Source: Euryodendron excelsum
Taxonomy: Eukaryota > Streptophyta > Magnoliopsida > Ericales > Pentaphylacaceae
Reading direction: 5' to 3'
NCBI GenBank assembly: GCA_033060915.1
Contig: CM065388.1
Span: 27,885,001 to 27,949,000, forward strand
Length of the DNA stretch: 64,000 bases
Part shown: positions 11,841 to 25,855 of the stretch, in pieces
Layout of the letters: each line of letters begins with the position of its first letter
Position numbering within the stretch: the first letter of the stretch is position 1
Notes under the pieces: model-generated
The model's database searches: none
What the model was told of the DNA's origin: nothing
The model's input: only the letters and a program-made list of their open reading frames with translations
Program-made: the position numbers and the translations under genes

Positions 11841-13023
11841 ATTTATTGATTCCTTCATTTGTAGAAAAACATGCTTTGTTTAGTATTGTACACCTTTTTG
11901 TCTTATGAACTCCTGTCCTTCCATACTTTTGATGTGATTTTCCTGCATAGTTAATATAACAACAAACTTGAGAAAAGATGAATGAAAGTCGTAGCTTAAT
12001 GGAAAATAACTCCCCTTTGGTTTGATATTCTGACTAACTGATCATCTCGCGAAAGAAACCCTTGCTCCCTTTAATCTTAACTGAGCTAAGCTGGAGAATG
12101 CCTTTCGAGACGCCTTCTGACTTTCACACTGTTGCTTTCATACATATAACTTCTGGGGAATGCTATAGCTTGGGTTATTTCTTATATCTAAACTTCTTCC
12201 CCCCCCCCCCCCCCCCCCCCCCCCTTTTTCTTTCTTTTTTTTCTCTATTTTTACTACTAGTGCCCGTGAGGGTTATCACTAGTCCCAGGTCTGTCTTTTT
12301 TGCACCAAGGCGCCTTTGCAGGTTTTCACCAGGGTCGACAGTTATGTATCTTACCACATCCCTACTCTTTTACCTACGGTGTCCTTTCGGGTTTTCACCG
12401 CATCCTCGGGACGTGCTTATTTTCTCTCTTCTTTCTCTCTCTCTCCTTAACTTGGTCTCTGATTTCTGTTGAGAAGCTCCTAAATACTACTTATGCCATC
12501 CTCCAGCTTTCCCTACCAATGGCATATTTCAGTAAGCTCATTTGGACTAATCAATTTAATTCTGATCTAAGAGGACATTTAGGGTTTGTGGTGTGAGTTT
12601 TTTACTTTTGAAAGAAAAGGAAAAGGCTCAAACCTACCATTCTACTAGTGATCACCGTCAATAATTTTTGGTCTAATAGCACTTTTTCTGCGTATTCTTA
12701 TCTTTCTTTGGATATCTCATCACCCTTTTTTTCTCTTTTTTTTTTTTTTTACGCATATCTCCATGCTTCTAATTTGACCTAGCGTGATCACTTTGTTAAG
12801 GAATGTTCCTGAAGGAAAGTAACCGGCTCTAAGGGTTTGACAAAGGTTTTATATTTTTTTTCTAATTGTATAGGAAATGAAACAAGGGCCTCTCATCGTC
12901 TCAGAATTAAATTGTTTAGTCCATAGAGTTTTACCACTGAAACCCTACCCTATTGATTAGTGGAGATTAAGGAAAGTAGATTTTATTACTTCTGCACAGA
13001 AACCAAAGGTCTAGCTTTCAGAA
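11841..13023. other. Spacer between antisense gene and pol (A), with hairpin repeats
   Basis: No coding capacity is supported; the open frames here come from the C/T-rich tract. On the minus (element sense) strand, three related units of GGTGAAAACC(c/t)G(c/a)AAAGG(a/c)(c/g)CC type occur between about 12255 and 12400. A 26-C run follows at 12199-12224. The same arrangement occurs in element B at 50500-50700. It is presumably the 3' untranslated region of pol and of the antisense gene. Confidence 0.6.
12199..12224 (-). repeat. 26-nt C run (G run in element sense)
   Basis: An uninterrupted run of C on plus, flanked by TTTTTC(TTTC)TTTTTTTC. In element sense this is a ~45-nt homopurine tract with an A-rich then a G-rich part. 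It matches the 18-A/27-G tract of element B at the equivalent place. Confidence 0.8.
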
Positions 13024-16000
13024 TCATATGTAGTAGTGTTTGGCAGCATCTGAATTCAATGGACTAGGGAATTCTAGTCATCCATGTCCTCCAAAACAAG
13101 AGGTCCTCCGAACAGGACCTTTTTTTTATCACGAAAGGCCCTTCATAGTTTGGAGCAAATTTTCCTTGCGCTGCCTCCTGATGAGGGAACACCTTTTTGA
13201 GCACCAAATTTCCCTGTTGGAATGATTAAGGCCATACCTTCCTATCAAACGCCCTAGCCATTTGTCTTTTGTAGCAATGAGCACGATAAACCGCGGCTAG
13301 CCGCTTCTCATCTAGCAGGCAGAGTTAGGCATACCAATCTTTGATCTATTTTGCTTTATTCAGTTTGGTTTTTGTTAGGATCCTTAGGAAAGGAATCTCA
13401 ATCTCAACGGGGATGACTGCCTCGGTGCCGTAGACCTGCTCGAAGGGAGTGCTTCTAGTGGAGACCCTCATAATAGTTCGGTAAGCCATCAATGCGAAAG
13501 GAAGTTTCTCGTGCCAATCTCTGTAGGTGTCAGTCATCTTTCAAAGTATTCCCTTAATGTTATTGTTGGCTGCTTCCACTGCTCTGTTCATCTGAGGCCG
13601 GTAGGTAACCGAATTCAGGTGCATAATGCGAAATGTTTGGCATAGCTTTGATATCAACTCATTATTTAGATTGGAAGCGTTGTCAGTAACGAGTGATTCA
13701 GGAATCCCATATCAACAAATGATATGATTTTTTATGAACCTTTCCACGACTTTCTTGGTAACATGAACATAGGAGACGGCTTCCACCCATTTAGTAAAAT
13801 AATCAATGGCAACAAGGATGAAGCAGTGGCTATTGGAGGCTTTAAGAGTGATAGGGCCAATCATATCTATCCCCTACATAGAAAGAGGCCATGGGGCTGA
13901 CATGGAATATAGCTCAGTAGGTAGTGCTTTAATCTTATCCACATGTATTTGGCACTTGTGACACCAAAGAATGTATCTAATACAATCTGACTCCATTGTT
14001 GACCAATAATACCTTGTCTAGAGAATCTTCTTTGCAAGCGTGTGGCCATTCATGTGGGGACCATAAACTCTTTCGTGCACTTCTTCCATGATAACCTTGG
14101 CTTCGATGGTATTAACGCATCTTAGAGTTTCGAAACCTAATCTCCTGAAAAGCTCATTTCTAGCCATGAAATAATGTCCTACCAAACAACAAATGGTCTT
14201 CTTATCTCATTGTGATGTTGCATCGGGGAATGTCCTGGCTTGGATGTACCTCTAGATGTCATAGAACCATGGTTGCTTGTCGGGCTCAACGGTTGTGTGT
14301 AGGCAATAGGAAGGGATATCCCTAGTAAAAATCTATATAGGGGGTATCTTGGTGCCCCTGTCGACCTTGATTGCTGCAGCTAACGTAGCTAGGGCATCGG
14401 CAATCTTGTTTTCTGTTCAAGGTACATGATGAAAATCCACGCTTCTGAATAGCTGACACAAATCTTTGACCTGTTGATGATACGGGGAAAGTTTGGCATC
14501 TTGAGTTTGGTATATGTCTTTGGATTGCTGAATAACCAGATCTGAATCGGCAAAAACAACCAGCTCGTCAATCTTCATTTCTAATGCCAGCCTTATTCCC
14601 AGGATGCAAGTTTCATATTCGGCGATGTTATTGGTGCATGGTTCAAGTTATAGCTTAACCACAATAGGATAGTGACTGCCTATTCTTGATACTACTACTA
14701 CCCCAATGCCAGCTCCCTTTTTGTTAGCAACCCCGTCGAAATAGATCTTCCACCCAACTCCCACTTGCTCTTCAGATACTTCATCAATGCATAGTATATG
14801 CTCATTGGGAAATTGGGGTTCCATGGATTGATAATCATCAATAGGGTTCTTAGCCAGATAATCAGCTATCACCTGCCCCTTGACTGCTTTACGGGTAGTG
14901 AACATGATGTCGAATTCTGACAGGATCATGTGCCATCGGGCAATTCTGCTTGGCAAGGTTGGTTTCTCGAATATATACTTGAGGGGATCCATTTGAGAGA
15001 TGAGCAAAGTGGTATGATAGAGCATGTAATGCCGAAGCCTGTGAGCTGCCCAGGCTAATGCGCAGCAGGTTTTGTCGAGATCTGAATATTTTGTTTCATA
15101 TGGCAGGAATTTCTTACTGAGGTAGTAAATGACTTACTCTTTTCTTCCTGTTTCATCATGTTTTCACAAAACACACCCCATGGAAGTATCTAACACTGAC
15201 ATGTACATCAACAAAGGATGCCCCTGGGTTGGTGCCACTAGGACAGGAGGATTCCACAGGTATTCTTTGATTTTCTCAAAAACTATTTGACAGTTATCAT
15301 CGCACTCTTTTGGTACGTCTTTCTTAAGGAGCTTGAAAATAGGTTCGCATAGATAGGTCATTTGGGCATTGAATCTGCTGATAAAGTTTAACTTTCCTAG
15401 AAAGGACCGGACCTCCTTTTCCCCCTTCGGTGCTGGCATTTCTACGATGGACATAACTTTGGTAGGATCAACCTCTATCCCCTTTTCATTGACTATAAAC
15501 CCCAGCAACTTCCATAAAGATACTCCAAAGGTGCACTTGGTAGGATTTAGCTTGAGCTGATACTTACGAAGACGGTCAAACTCCTTCCGTAGGTTGAACA
15601 GGTGGTCTTCCGTTGTTTGGACTTAATGATCATGTCATCCACATAAATTTCTACTTCTTGATGCATCATATCATGAAATAAGGTTACCATGGCCTTTTGG
15701 TAGGTTGCCCCTGCATTGCGAAGTCTGAATGGCATGACTTTATAACAATAGACTCCCTAGGGGGTGATGAAAGCAGCCTTCTCTTAATTCTCTTCAGCTA
15801 GCTTGATCTGATTGTATCCCGAAAAACCGTCCATAAAGGAAAACATTTCTTGACCGGCCGTGTTGTCAAAAAGCAAGTCTATATGTGGGAGAGGAAAGTC
15901 GTCCTTTGGATTGGCCTTGTTGAGGTCCCGAAAGTCGATACACATCTGCACCTTGTCGTCTTTCTTGGGTACAGGGACAATATTAGCCAGCCATTGGGGA

Positions 16001-16560
16001 TACTCTACTACTTGCAGAAATCCTGCCTAGAACTGTTTAATCACTTCTTCCTTGATCTTCAGGCTCCATTCAGGCTTCAATCTTTTCAATTTTTACTTAA
16101 AGGGTTTCATTTGCGGGTCTAAGGGTAATCTATGTTCAACAATGGACTCATCTAACCCGGGCATGTCTTGATAGGACCAAGCAACAACATCCAAGTATGC
16201 CCGCAGTAGTTCCAATAGTTCTCTGCGTTGCCATTGATCCATGCCTGTACCGATTCTAAGCTCTTTTGGATCCCCTTCATTCCCCAAATTAACAGTTTTT
16301 GTTTCCTCAATGTTTGGGGTATTATAGTTCTCATGTCTTTCTATTTGTTCCCGAATTTCCTCTGGCACCTCCCTTGAATAATTTACATCTTCTGCAATTC
16401 CCAGTTATTGGTAATCAAACTCGGTGTTAAAGTCATCATTTGTCAGGATTGGCATTCTCCAGATTAGTTGAGTAAGACGTCGGATGCAAGGGTCCCCCTG
16501 GCATGGAAAATAGTGTGCAATGAATCAAACAAAAAGGAGTATTTTTCCTTTAATAACTTG
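13024..16560 (-). pseudogene. pol: pol of element A: RT, RNase H, second RNase H, integrase (broken)
   Basis: Read on minus, the order is an N-terminal RT extension (EIREQIERHENYNTPNIEE, about 16360-16290), then RT with RNAGATYQKAMVTLFHDMMH and an intact YVDD catalytic motif (15645-15634). Next come RT thumb and RNase H (FLGKLNFISRF, MDPLKYIFEKP), and an archaeal-type second RNase H starting WKIYFDGVANKKGAG (about 14740). Integrase pieces carry the HHCC zinc finger and the catalytic core (about 14090-13350). The C-terminus ends in KHYYI and a TGA at 13026-13024. A dual RNase H is diagnostic of the Tat clade. The frame is interrupted by many stops and indels; one indel just after the YVDD region shifts the frame near 15605. 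The protein would copy element RNA to DNA and integrate it. It is not functional as written. Confidence 0.85.
15634..15645 (-). other. RT catalytic YVDD codons (A)
   Basis: The minus-strand codons read YVDD followed by MIIKSK, so the metal-binding aspartates of reverse transcriptase are preserved here. In element B the second aspartate codon is glycine. Confidence 0.85.
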
Positions 16561-16634
16561 ATTTAAAAGTTAAGACAAGTAAATTAAAAGCACAAAGTTT
16601 GTTTATGGCAAATTAGCTCCTCTGGGATCTCGCT

Positions 16635-18206
16635 CTAGTGAGCTTTGTACCAAAACTTGTGAGCACATATGATGTCTTCGCTGGCCCAATTATGCAAATT
16701 TTTGCCTGGCAGCATCACTTGAATAGATCCATCTTGAGTTATTCCAGTGTCGGCTATCATGACGGGCACTTCTTCATGGAATTTTCTCTTCTTTTTATTT
16801 AATGTAGGCATTCCTTTCCCCATGTCCAACTGCTTGAACCGATCCGAGAGTTCCATGATAGCTTTCCTATTAGCCCTCTTCTTCCGTGCTGCTTCTCTTT
16901 TCTCCTTTCTCTTGGTTTCATACCCTAGCCCAAAGGTGGGTTTCGCCGACGGTATTTCTACGACCTCAGGCCTTCCTTGTAAATATCTCCCTAAGCCTTT
17001 CCCCGGATGAAAACCATTTGCTTTAAAGTACCGCACTATCATCTGAGAGTTTCGGGAATATTTTGGCTCCACTTGATTTTCTTTCTGCACAACAGTGATA
17101 TATTCGAACGACTGAAAGCAGGAGGGCAATTCAGTGTCAGATGCAACGATATCAGTTTTGTATACAGCAAATTCCTTTTCAGCAAAAATAGAGATTAGCT
17201 TAGAGCTCACGATGAACTTGACTTTCTGATGAAGGCTAAAAGGAACTGCACCCGTCGAATGAGTCCAGGGCTATCCTAACAGCAAATTGTAGACAGCCAG
17301 AATGTGCAACACTTGGAACTTGATTGTGAAGGTTACTGGTTCTATCTCGACGGGCATTTCAATTTCCCCTATAGCTTCCCTTCGAGAACCATCAAAGGCA
17401 CAAATGATCATACTGTTGTTTTTCAAATAAGTTTGGTTCATTCCAAGCCTTTCTAGGATAGAATACGGGCACACATTCAAAGCCAACCCAATATCTATCA
17501 ATATTTTGGCTACCATTTTTCCTCTTATTCTTACAACGATATGTAGAGCCCGGGTATGGCCCGTTCCGTCAGTAGGAATCTCGTCATCGGAGAAGGTAAT
17601 GATGTTTGGGGCCATGATGAGGCTCACCATGTTATGTAGGTTATCTGGCGTGAAACTCTCAGGCACATGAGCATACTTGAGGATCTTCATCAAAGCATCC
17701 CGGTGCACTTCAGAAGTGAGCAACAAGCCTAACATTGAAATATGGGCTGGGGCTTTTCTAAGTTGTTCCACGATGTTGTAGTCGACCTTTCCCAAAGCTT
17801 TAGTGAATTCTGACATCTCTTGATCTGTCAGTTGGTTGGAGCATTCCCCCTCTTTATCCTTCCCTTTTCTTTTTCTTTCCACTTTCGTAGAGGTGTAGAG
17901 TCGCCCTGACCGAGACATCCCTCCTATTTCTGTGACGGGCTCTCTGGTACCCTTATCAGGTGGGTAATTCCATGGGACACTATGAAGACTGAATATTGAC
18001 AGTTGGGTTACAATGGGAAGAGTTATCCTTGGGTTTATAGGCAAAGGGATTACCATAGGTGAAGGGTTGGTGAAGACGGGTAAGGTGGTGGGCACAATTG
18101 GTTTCTTTGGCAGGATTAAGGGTAGTTTAGGTTGTATGACTCCTTGGATGTTGGTTTGAGGTTAAGGCCTAGCCACAGTGACCATAGGTTCAGGTTCAAA
18201 CAATGA
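16635..18206 (-). pseudogene. gag-protease remnant of element A (no capsid region seen)
   Basis: The frame on minus begins with a proline-rich linker (PTTLPVFTNPSPMVIPLPIN), then SGRLYTSTKVERKRKGKDKE and the Tat pre-protease block (KVDYNIVEQLRKAPAHISML). The aspartic protease has the catalytic triplet as DIG (ILIDIGLALNV), whereas B has DNG. A G-patch-like segment follows (FHPGKGLGRYLQGRPEVVE) and a basic tail. It ends at YKAH plus TAG (16637-16635), the same stop as in B, so this stop is probably natural. One premature TAG lies at about 17268-17270. The Gag capsid (retrotrans_gag) domain that normally lies upstream is not recognisable in any frame between PBS and this region. The start is uncertain. 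Confidence 0.8.
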
Positions 18207-19855
18207 AGTAAGGACAAGGTGATAAGGAGGGGGGTTGGGTGAGGTTTCTATGGTTAGGTTCATGTCGGGTTGGTGAGATTGCATGGTTAGGAAGGAATGG
18301 TCTTAGTATTTGGGTTCTTCTAGGGTATAAGTTGTCCCTTCTAGAGTTATGACAAGTGGGCTACGTAAGATGTCTCTACTAACATTCCTGCCCAATGGTA
18401 TGTTCTCCTAAAGCTTGTGAACCATGGCCTTCACTATTACGGAAGATATTGGACTAGTATTTATTTCCCTTGCCTATAACAATAAGGACAATAGTTGCAA
18501 GTTAGGGTTCGGTTCTTGGAGAGTTCTATGCAATGCATGCCCTAGGGTGCCCCTCTTTTAGGAGGAAAGCTAAGCATGATGTATTGGCTCACTTTTGGAG
18601 ATAGGAGATTTGCCCCTATATGTAGATACCTTACCGTCAAGTGGGAAGCCCATCCATTCACATATTCATCCATCCATGTGCTCAAGGAAAATAAAGAAAT
18701 ACATTTTAACAGGGAGAGGGAACATGTTTCTTTGGGATTTCTGCCTATCTAGTTTTACATAAGAGGTCCTAAACTACTCTTGAGTCTTCGGATTCACCTT
18801 TATTGGCTTTGATGTCGAGGAGGTTGCTGTAAGACCCTGTTGATTGATTGTCCCTTGTCTTCTTGGCAACCCTATCTCCGTGAGCGTAGAGGGATTGGAG
18901 CACCTCTTATGAGATGACTTAAAATGCATGCTATGAGCCCTTAGGGTTTTGTGGGAACCCCTAGGGTTTAGGTAGGTTTAATGCAAGGGAGAGTAAACTA
19001 GGTGTCACTCTCTTTGGATTGATCATATGCATGAGAATACAGTGACTTGAGTTACTTGGAACTCTCGACTTGACATGGAACATGAAATGTATAAAAGTGG
19101 AAGCATAAAGTATATAGCTGAAGTACATGTGCATGTATGAGTAGTTAGATAGACATTATAATGGTAAGAATACAGTCATTATAACAACAAGAATAGACAG
19201 GTATAAATGAAAAATAAGAGTTGTCGCCCTTTCCTCCATGGTATTGAAAACGGTGTGCGTGTCTTAAATCCTGCAGAGGTTTGGCTATGTAAGGTGTCTA
19301 TATGAGCATGAGGTTGAGGGTTGACTAATGCATCCTAAAAAGGCTCGGTCCACGAATCTTTAAACCTTGGCCCACTCCCCGAGGTGGTGCCATGATCGGT
19401 TGGTGATCCGAGCGTTGGAACCATCAAGAGGTCGTAGGCGAAGAAACTGACACAGCATCTTGCCCACAACTAATACACCATTCCCCCTTTCTAACTAGAA
19501 GAGTCATATCAGGGTAAAAATGCAAGTACGCAGAATGCAAGTGCACGTGCAGTGTGTGTGATTTTGAAAGCGGAGGAAAGAGCCCAACAACTCTCATTCA
19601 TCTTGTTCATTACATTCATGCATAGCAGTTAATAAAATTTAAACAAAAAACGCACTTACAAAACAAAGATGCAAGAGTTAGTATGTGGATGGCAAACTTA
19701 ATACAAGATAATATGAATAAATGCATGTTTTTCTTTTGAAAACAATTTTGAAAATTTGGTTTTGAAAATTTAAAGTGAATAGGATTGAACAAGTTAATTG
19801 AAGCCTCTACATGGGTGAAGGGTAAAGAGACATGACAACGGCCTAACCCTTAAAG
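18207..19855 (-). other. Leader of element A between PBS and gag-protease
   Basis: Largely non-coding. A short frame similar to B's MVAKKTRGN peptide occurs near 18880-18780, but its ATG is AGG here. A splice-acceptor-like ATTGTTATAG (AG at 18475-18474) lies at the same place as B's TTATTTTTACAG. No capsid-like protein was found. Confidence 0.6.
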
Positions 19856-19875
19856 TTTCCCTAGTGGAGTCGCCA
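19856..19875 (-). other. Primer-binding site of element A (tRNA-Arg type)
   Basis: The minus strand reads TGGCGACTCCACTAGGGAAA, two bases inside the 5' LTR. It complements the 3' end of plant tRNA-Arg (…CAGCGGAGTCGCCA) with few mismatches. This primer type is known for Ogre/Tat elements. Confidence 0.8.
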
Positions 19876-22800
19876 GCTCTCGCGCCCAAATTTTTCGCAC
19901 TCGAGGAATACACACACAAGCGGGAAAAATACTATACTCTCTCAGTAGAACTCATCCTCCTAGAAAAATTAGTGCTACTAGGTTTGAATTGAAAATTGAT
20001 TTGAATAAAGGCTTTTAGAAAATATTTGGAGTCACCACCTAACTTGATTAAGGTGAGTTAGGTCACCTAAAAACTAAACATAATCCGAAGACTACACCTA
20101 GGACTTCTGAAAACGATTTTGAAAAAACATCCTCAATAGAGGGTTTTTAAGAAAAACAGGTTGTTTGGCAACCTTTAGAAAATATTAAGCCCTTTTTTGA
20201 AAATAACTCCATTTTGGTCTTTCGAAAACAGTGATCCTAGGTTAGGAGGTTGGTTACGTGTAAGGAAGATATACTAAGCCATCACCCTACCCTGCCCTTG
20301 CGGTACCTACATGTCTATTTACCCTAGATTCACCTATAAGAGTCTTAAACTAACAAATGTTCAGTCCTATCCACTTTAGAAAACAATGTTTAAAAAGACA
20401 TGATGCATGATATGCAAGTGCAAGAAAACAAAGTTGGAAAATAGATTTGAAAATAGATTTGAAAAGAAATTGATTTGATTTAAAAGAGATTTGAAAAGAA
20501 TTAGGGAATTGGAAATTGGGAAAAGGTTGTGACTGCACCCATGAGGGTTGCCTACGTATCCTTTCGAAGGAATCAGGTCAGTCGTAGTTCGGACAAGAGT
20601 CCGATAGAAAACAAAAGGTATTATTGGAAGAAGAAATTGAATTGGAATTTGGATTGGAAGATTGAGAGATTGAACTTTGATTGGAAGATTTGAAAAGACT
20701 TGATTTTGGAATGCTTGGTTTTAGGAAATCTACACTTAAGAAAGAGTTGAGACTTAGGAAAGATTTGGCTCGAGTGTTAGACTTGGAAGATTAGGAAAGT
20801 TAAAATTTAGGAAAGATTCAAATTAGGAAAGGTTCGAATTAGGAAATTTTCATTTTAGAAAAAGTTTTCGAATTGAAAATTTTTGAAATAGGGAAGTTTT
20901 GAAATAAGGAAGATTTGAAAATTGGAAAGTTTAGAACTTAGAAAGTTTCAACTTAAGAAAGTTTTGAATTTGGAAATATTTGAAATTTAGAAAGTTTGGA
21001 ATTTAGAAAGATTTGAAAAGTTAGATTTGGAAAGTTAAGATTTGGAAAGGGATGGAACAAGGAAATGGTTGAATTAGAAAAGATTTGGAAGCTTAAAGTT
21101 TAAGGAAAGATTTAAAAGTTTAGGTTTAGGAAACTTAAGGTTTAGGAAAGTGTGAGATTAGAAAAGATTTGAATTAGGAAAGTTTTGTGTTTGGAAGGAT
21201 TGAGATTCCTATTTCCTTAAAAAAAAAAAAAAAAAGAATTGGATTTTGTTTCTAAAAGAGAGGGTTTGATTTTGTTTTCAAAAACGGAGGATAGGATCTA
21301 GTTTCCTAAATGGCGGAGATTGGATTTGGTTTCCTAAAAAAAAAATTGGATTTGATTTCCTAAAGGGAAGATTGGATTTGGCATGAATTTGGAAAGGAAA
21401 GTTTTGGAAACCCTAGATTTGGAAGACTATAGTTTTGATGTAGAAAAATAGATTTTGGAAACCTAGGTTTTATGGCAAGATTGAAAATCATGTTTTTGGG
21501 AAGGAAAATTAGGGTTTCCTAATCGTGGGTTCTAAGGTTTGACTTGGACTATAAGAAAGGAGTTTTTTGGAAAGTGAGTTTTTGGAAAGGAAGATTTATG
21601 GAAAGAAACCTTAAAAGGGGATTTTTGGAAAGTGAACTTGAGGAGAGTTTTAGAAATAAGATTTTGGAAGGAGCTTTTAGAAAACAATTTTGGAAAGGAA
21701 TTTAAAGAGAGTTTATGGAAAGCATGTTGGAAAAGAGATTTTTAGAGGGAGAGATTTGAAAAAAGAATTTTTAGAAAGTGTAGAAAATATCTTACTTTCC
21801 TAAAGCGATTCTAACCATGAGAAGATTATAACCACTTTAAGATAGTGGTTTTGAAAACAACAAGGATTTGAAAAATATGGATCATATCGGTCACTTTAAA
21901 TGTAACACTTTTCTAAAGCAACCCTAACCATGAAAAGGCTAGAATCACCCTAGGATTGTGATTTTGAATGTAAGTTTTGAAAAAGAAGATTTTGATGCAA
22001 GTTTTGAAAACGGTTTGAAAACGAACTTTGGAGCAATGCAAGATCATGATATGCACAATACAAATTGGGGTTGTGAACATACAAGTTTAAGGCTTCACCA
22101 CATAATCAAGGGGGCCGAACCCACGTAGTCTTCGGTTATACTAAAAGAAAGCCCTTGACACGGTGACCCTCCAATTGTCTAATCCTACACATGGATCAGG
22201 AAGTCTTTATTTCAAGCATGCAAGAAGGGGGGGGGGGGGGAAGAAGATGGGGGATTAAAATAGAAAAAAAACCCAAGAAGGTTAGGAAAGAGAAGAGAGG
22301 GGGAAGATGCGTAAATTTAAAGAGAAAGCCTACCTTGTGTCTTGTTTATTTCGCTTTATTTTGCGCGCCTTGCTTTTCTTGCTTTGCTTCGGTCTTCGCT
22401 TCAATCTTTGTCTTGATCTTCGAAAACTTCAGTTTGCAGCACTTAAAGTCTTCAATGGAGACTTTTAAGGCTAGTGTATGAGTATATGAGAGTGTTGTCG
22501 TGCCCAAATTTTTCACACTCGAGCAATACTCACACAAGCAGAAAAAATGATATACTCTCTCGTTAGAACTCACCTTCCGAGAAGAATGGGTACGACTAGG
22601 TTTGAATTGAAAATTGGTTTGAATTAAGGGCTTTTGGAAAAGATTTAGAGTCGCCACCTAACCTGATTAAGGTGAGTTAGGTCACCTAAAAACTAAGAAT
22701 AATCCAAATACTACACTTAGGGTTTTTGGAAAAGGTTTTTGAAAATACCACCTCAAGAGAGGGTATTTAAGAAAAATAGGTTGTTTGGCAACCTTTGGAA

Positions 22801-25800
22801 AACATTTAGCCATTTTTTGAAAATAACTCTGTTTTGGTCTTTCGAAATCAGTGATCCTAAGATCGGAGGTTGGTTACGTGTAGGGAAGACGCATTAAGCC
22901 ATCACCCTACCCCGCCCTTGCGGTACCTACATGTCTATTTACCCTTGATTCACTTATGAGAGTCTTCAACTAACTAATGTTCAATCCTATCCACTTTATA
23001 AAATAATGTTTAAAAAGACATGATGCATGATGCAAGTGCAAGAAAAGAGAAAGTTGAAAAATAGATTTGGAAAGAAATATATTTGATTTGAAAGAGATTT
23101 AAAAAGAGATTGGAATGGATTTGAAAAGATAGATTTTGAAATTGGAAAGTTTTAGAAATTGAAAAATAGAGATTTGAACATAGATTTGGAATTGGAAGTT
23201 TGAAAAGAGTTGTGGAATTGGAAATTTGAAAAAGGTGGTGACCGCACCCATGAGGGTTGCCTACGTTTCCCTTTCGAGAAATCAGGTCAGTTGTAGTTCG
23301 GACAACAGTCCGATAGAAAATAGAAGGTTTGATTGGAAAAATAAATTAAATTGGAATTTTGATTTGATTTGGATTTAGAATAGAAGATTGGAAATTGGAA
23401 TTGAAGGATTAGGAAATTGATTTGGAAATATTGAGGTTTAGGAAACCTAGACTTGGGAAGATATGATTTACGAAAGACTTGAAATTAAGAAAGATTGGAC
23501 TCGAATATCGGACTTGGAAGATCGAAGAAATTAGATTTAGGAAGGGTTCGAATTAGGAAATGTCCGATTTAGGAAAGTTTCAAAATAAGAAAGTGTCTTT
23601 TTTGGAAAGTTTCGTTTTAGGAAAGTTTTCGTTTTAGTAAAGTTTTCGAAATAGGAAAGTTTTGAATTTGGAATGTTTTGAAAATAGGAAAAGTTTAGTT
23701 TAAGAAAAGTTTAGAATTTGGAAAGTTTCAACTTAAGAAAATTTTGAATTAGGAAAGTTTTACCTTAAGAAAAGGTTTAGAATTTGGAAAGTTTTGAATT
23801 AAGAAAGCTTAGCATTTTAGAAAGATTTTAAATTAGGAAAGATTTGAATTTAGAAAAGGTTTGGATTAAGAAAGTTTAGGATTTAGAAAGTCTTGAAGTT
23901 TGTAGCAAAGTTTAGAATTTAGAAAGTTTGGAAGTTTAGAAAGATTTTACTTAAGAAAGTTTTGAATTTAGAAAGCTTTTGATTTGAAAAGATTTGAAGT
24001 TTAGAAAGTTTTAGATTTAGAAAGTTTAGGATTTAGAAAGATTTTGAGTTCTAAAAAGTCTTGAGATTATGAAAGTTTTGAGTTTAAGAAAGTTTTGAAA
24101 ACTTAGATTTGGAAAGTTAAGATTTGGAAAGGGATAGAATTAGGAAAGGGTTGAATTAGGAAAGATGTGGAAGTTGAGTTTTAAAATTTAGGAAAGATTT
24201 TTATGCTCAAGTTTTGGAAACTTCAGATTTAGGAAAGTAAAAGATTAGGAAAGAGTTGAGTTAGGAAAGATTTAGACTAGGAAGGGTTAAGATTCCTATT
24301 TCCTAAAACAAGGGATTGGATTTTGTTTCTAAAAGAGAAAGTTTGATTTTGTTTTCAAAAACGGAGGATAGGATCTAGTTTCCTAAATGGGAATGTTGGA
24401 TTTGACAAGGATTTGGAAGAGCAAGTTTTAGAAACCCTAGATTTGGAAGACTATAGTTTTGACGTAGAAAATAGATTTTTGGAAATATAATTTTGACGTA
24501 GAAAACAGAAAGTTTTCGGAACCTAGGTTTTAAGGGAAGTTTGAAAACCATGTTTTTGGAAAGAAAATTAGGGTTTCCTAATTGTTAGCTCTAGGGCTTG
24601 ACTTGGGCTCTAAGGAAAGAGTTTTTGGAAAGTGCGTTCTTTGGAAACGAAGATTTTGGAGGAAGATTCTAAAGAGGAGTTTCTAGAAGGAAGATTTTGA
24701 AAAGAGAGTTTTTAGAAAGATTTTTGGAAAGAGATCGTTGGAGAGAGTTTTTTTGGAAAGAGATCTAGGGGGGTGTTTTTAGAAAGTGGATTTTGAGGAG
24801 AGTGTTTTGGGAAGGAGTTTGAAAAGAGAAGTTTTGAAAAATAGACTTTTGGAGGGAGTTTTTAGAAAACAATTTTGGAAAGAAGAGTTTTTAGAAAGCA
24901 TGTTGAAAAAGGGGATTTTAGAAAGAGAGACTTTTGAAAAGAGAGTTTTTTGGAAGATATAAAAAACGTCTCACTTTTCTAAAGCGATTCTAACCATAAG
25001 AATGTTAGAACCACTTTAAGAAAGTGGATTTGAAAACGACAATGATTTGAAAATGTGGACCATATTGGTCATTTTAAATGTAACACTTTCCTAAAGCAAC
25101 CCTAGCCATGGAAATGCTAGAATCACCCTAGGATTGTGATTTTGAAAACAAGTTTTGGAAAAAAAAATTTTGATGCAATTTTGAAAACAATGTTAATGCA
25201 AGTTTGGAAAACAAGTTTGAAAAAAATGATTTTTGGAAGAATGCAAGATCATGATATGCACAATGCAAATTTGGGGTCGTGAACATACAAGGTTAAGGCT
25301 TCACCACATAATCAAGGGGGCTGAACCCACGTGGTCTCCGGTTAGACTAAAAGAAAGCCCCCGACACGGTGACCCTCCAATAGCTTAATCCTACACATGG
25401 ACCGAGAATCCCCTTGTTTCAAGCATGCAAAGAAAGGGGGGGAGAAGATGGGGGATTAAAATAGAGAAAACCCAAGTGGGTTAGGAGGAAGAAGAGAGAG
25501 GGGAAGATACGTAAACGTAAATAAAAAGCCTTCCTTGCGTCTTTTTATTTTACTTAGCTTTGCACGCCTTTCTTTGCTTGTCTTGCTTCGGTCTTCACTT
25601 CAATCTTCAAGAGTTTCTCTTCAATCTTCAAAAATTCAGATTGCAGCCCTTTAAGTCTTCAAAGGAGAGTTAGAGGCTAGTGTATGAGAGGTATGTGAGT
25701 GTATAGGAGGCTAGGGTTTGTGTATGGTGGCTAAGGTTTGGAAAACCTAGAGAAGCTAGGGTTTTGGGAGGCTACGAGCTCTGTGTATCGAATATTAGGG

Positions 25801-25846
25801 TTTTTAGACTAAGTTTGTAGACCTCTTTCATGCTGGAAGAGGCTCT

Positions 25847-25855
25847 GTATTTATA
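25847..25855 (-). promoter_or_regulatory. TATA box of solo LTR S1
   Basis: The minus strand reads TATAAATAC followed by AGAGCCTC. GGCGCC-type palindromes lie about 20-110 bp upstream on the minus strand (about 25880-25975, partly decayed). Confidence 0.6.

Noticed and set aside
12062..12472. 136-codon frame with proline run
   Set aside because: Opposite-strand reading of the spacer and the 26-C run; the equivalent place in element B is not open in the same way.
22191..22657. Overlapping frames around 22.2-22.66 kb
   Set aside because: They cross the S1 insertion junction at 22495/22496, so they are chimeras of two LTRs.
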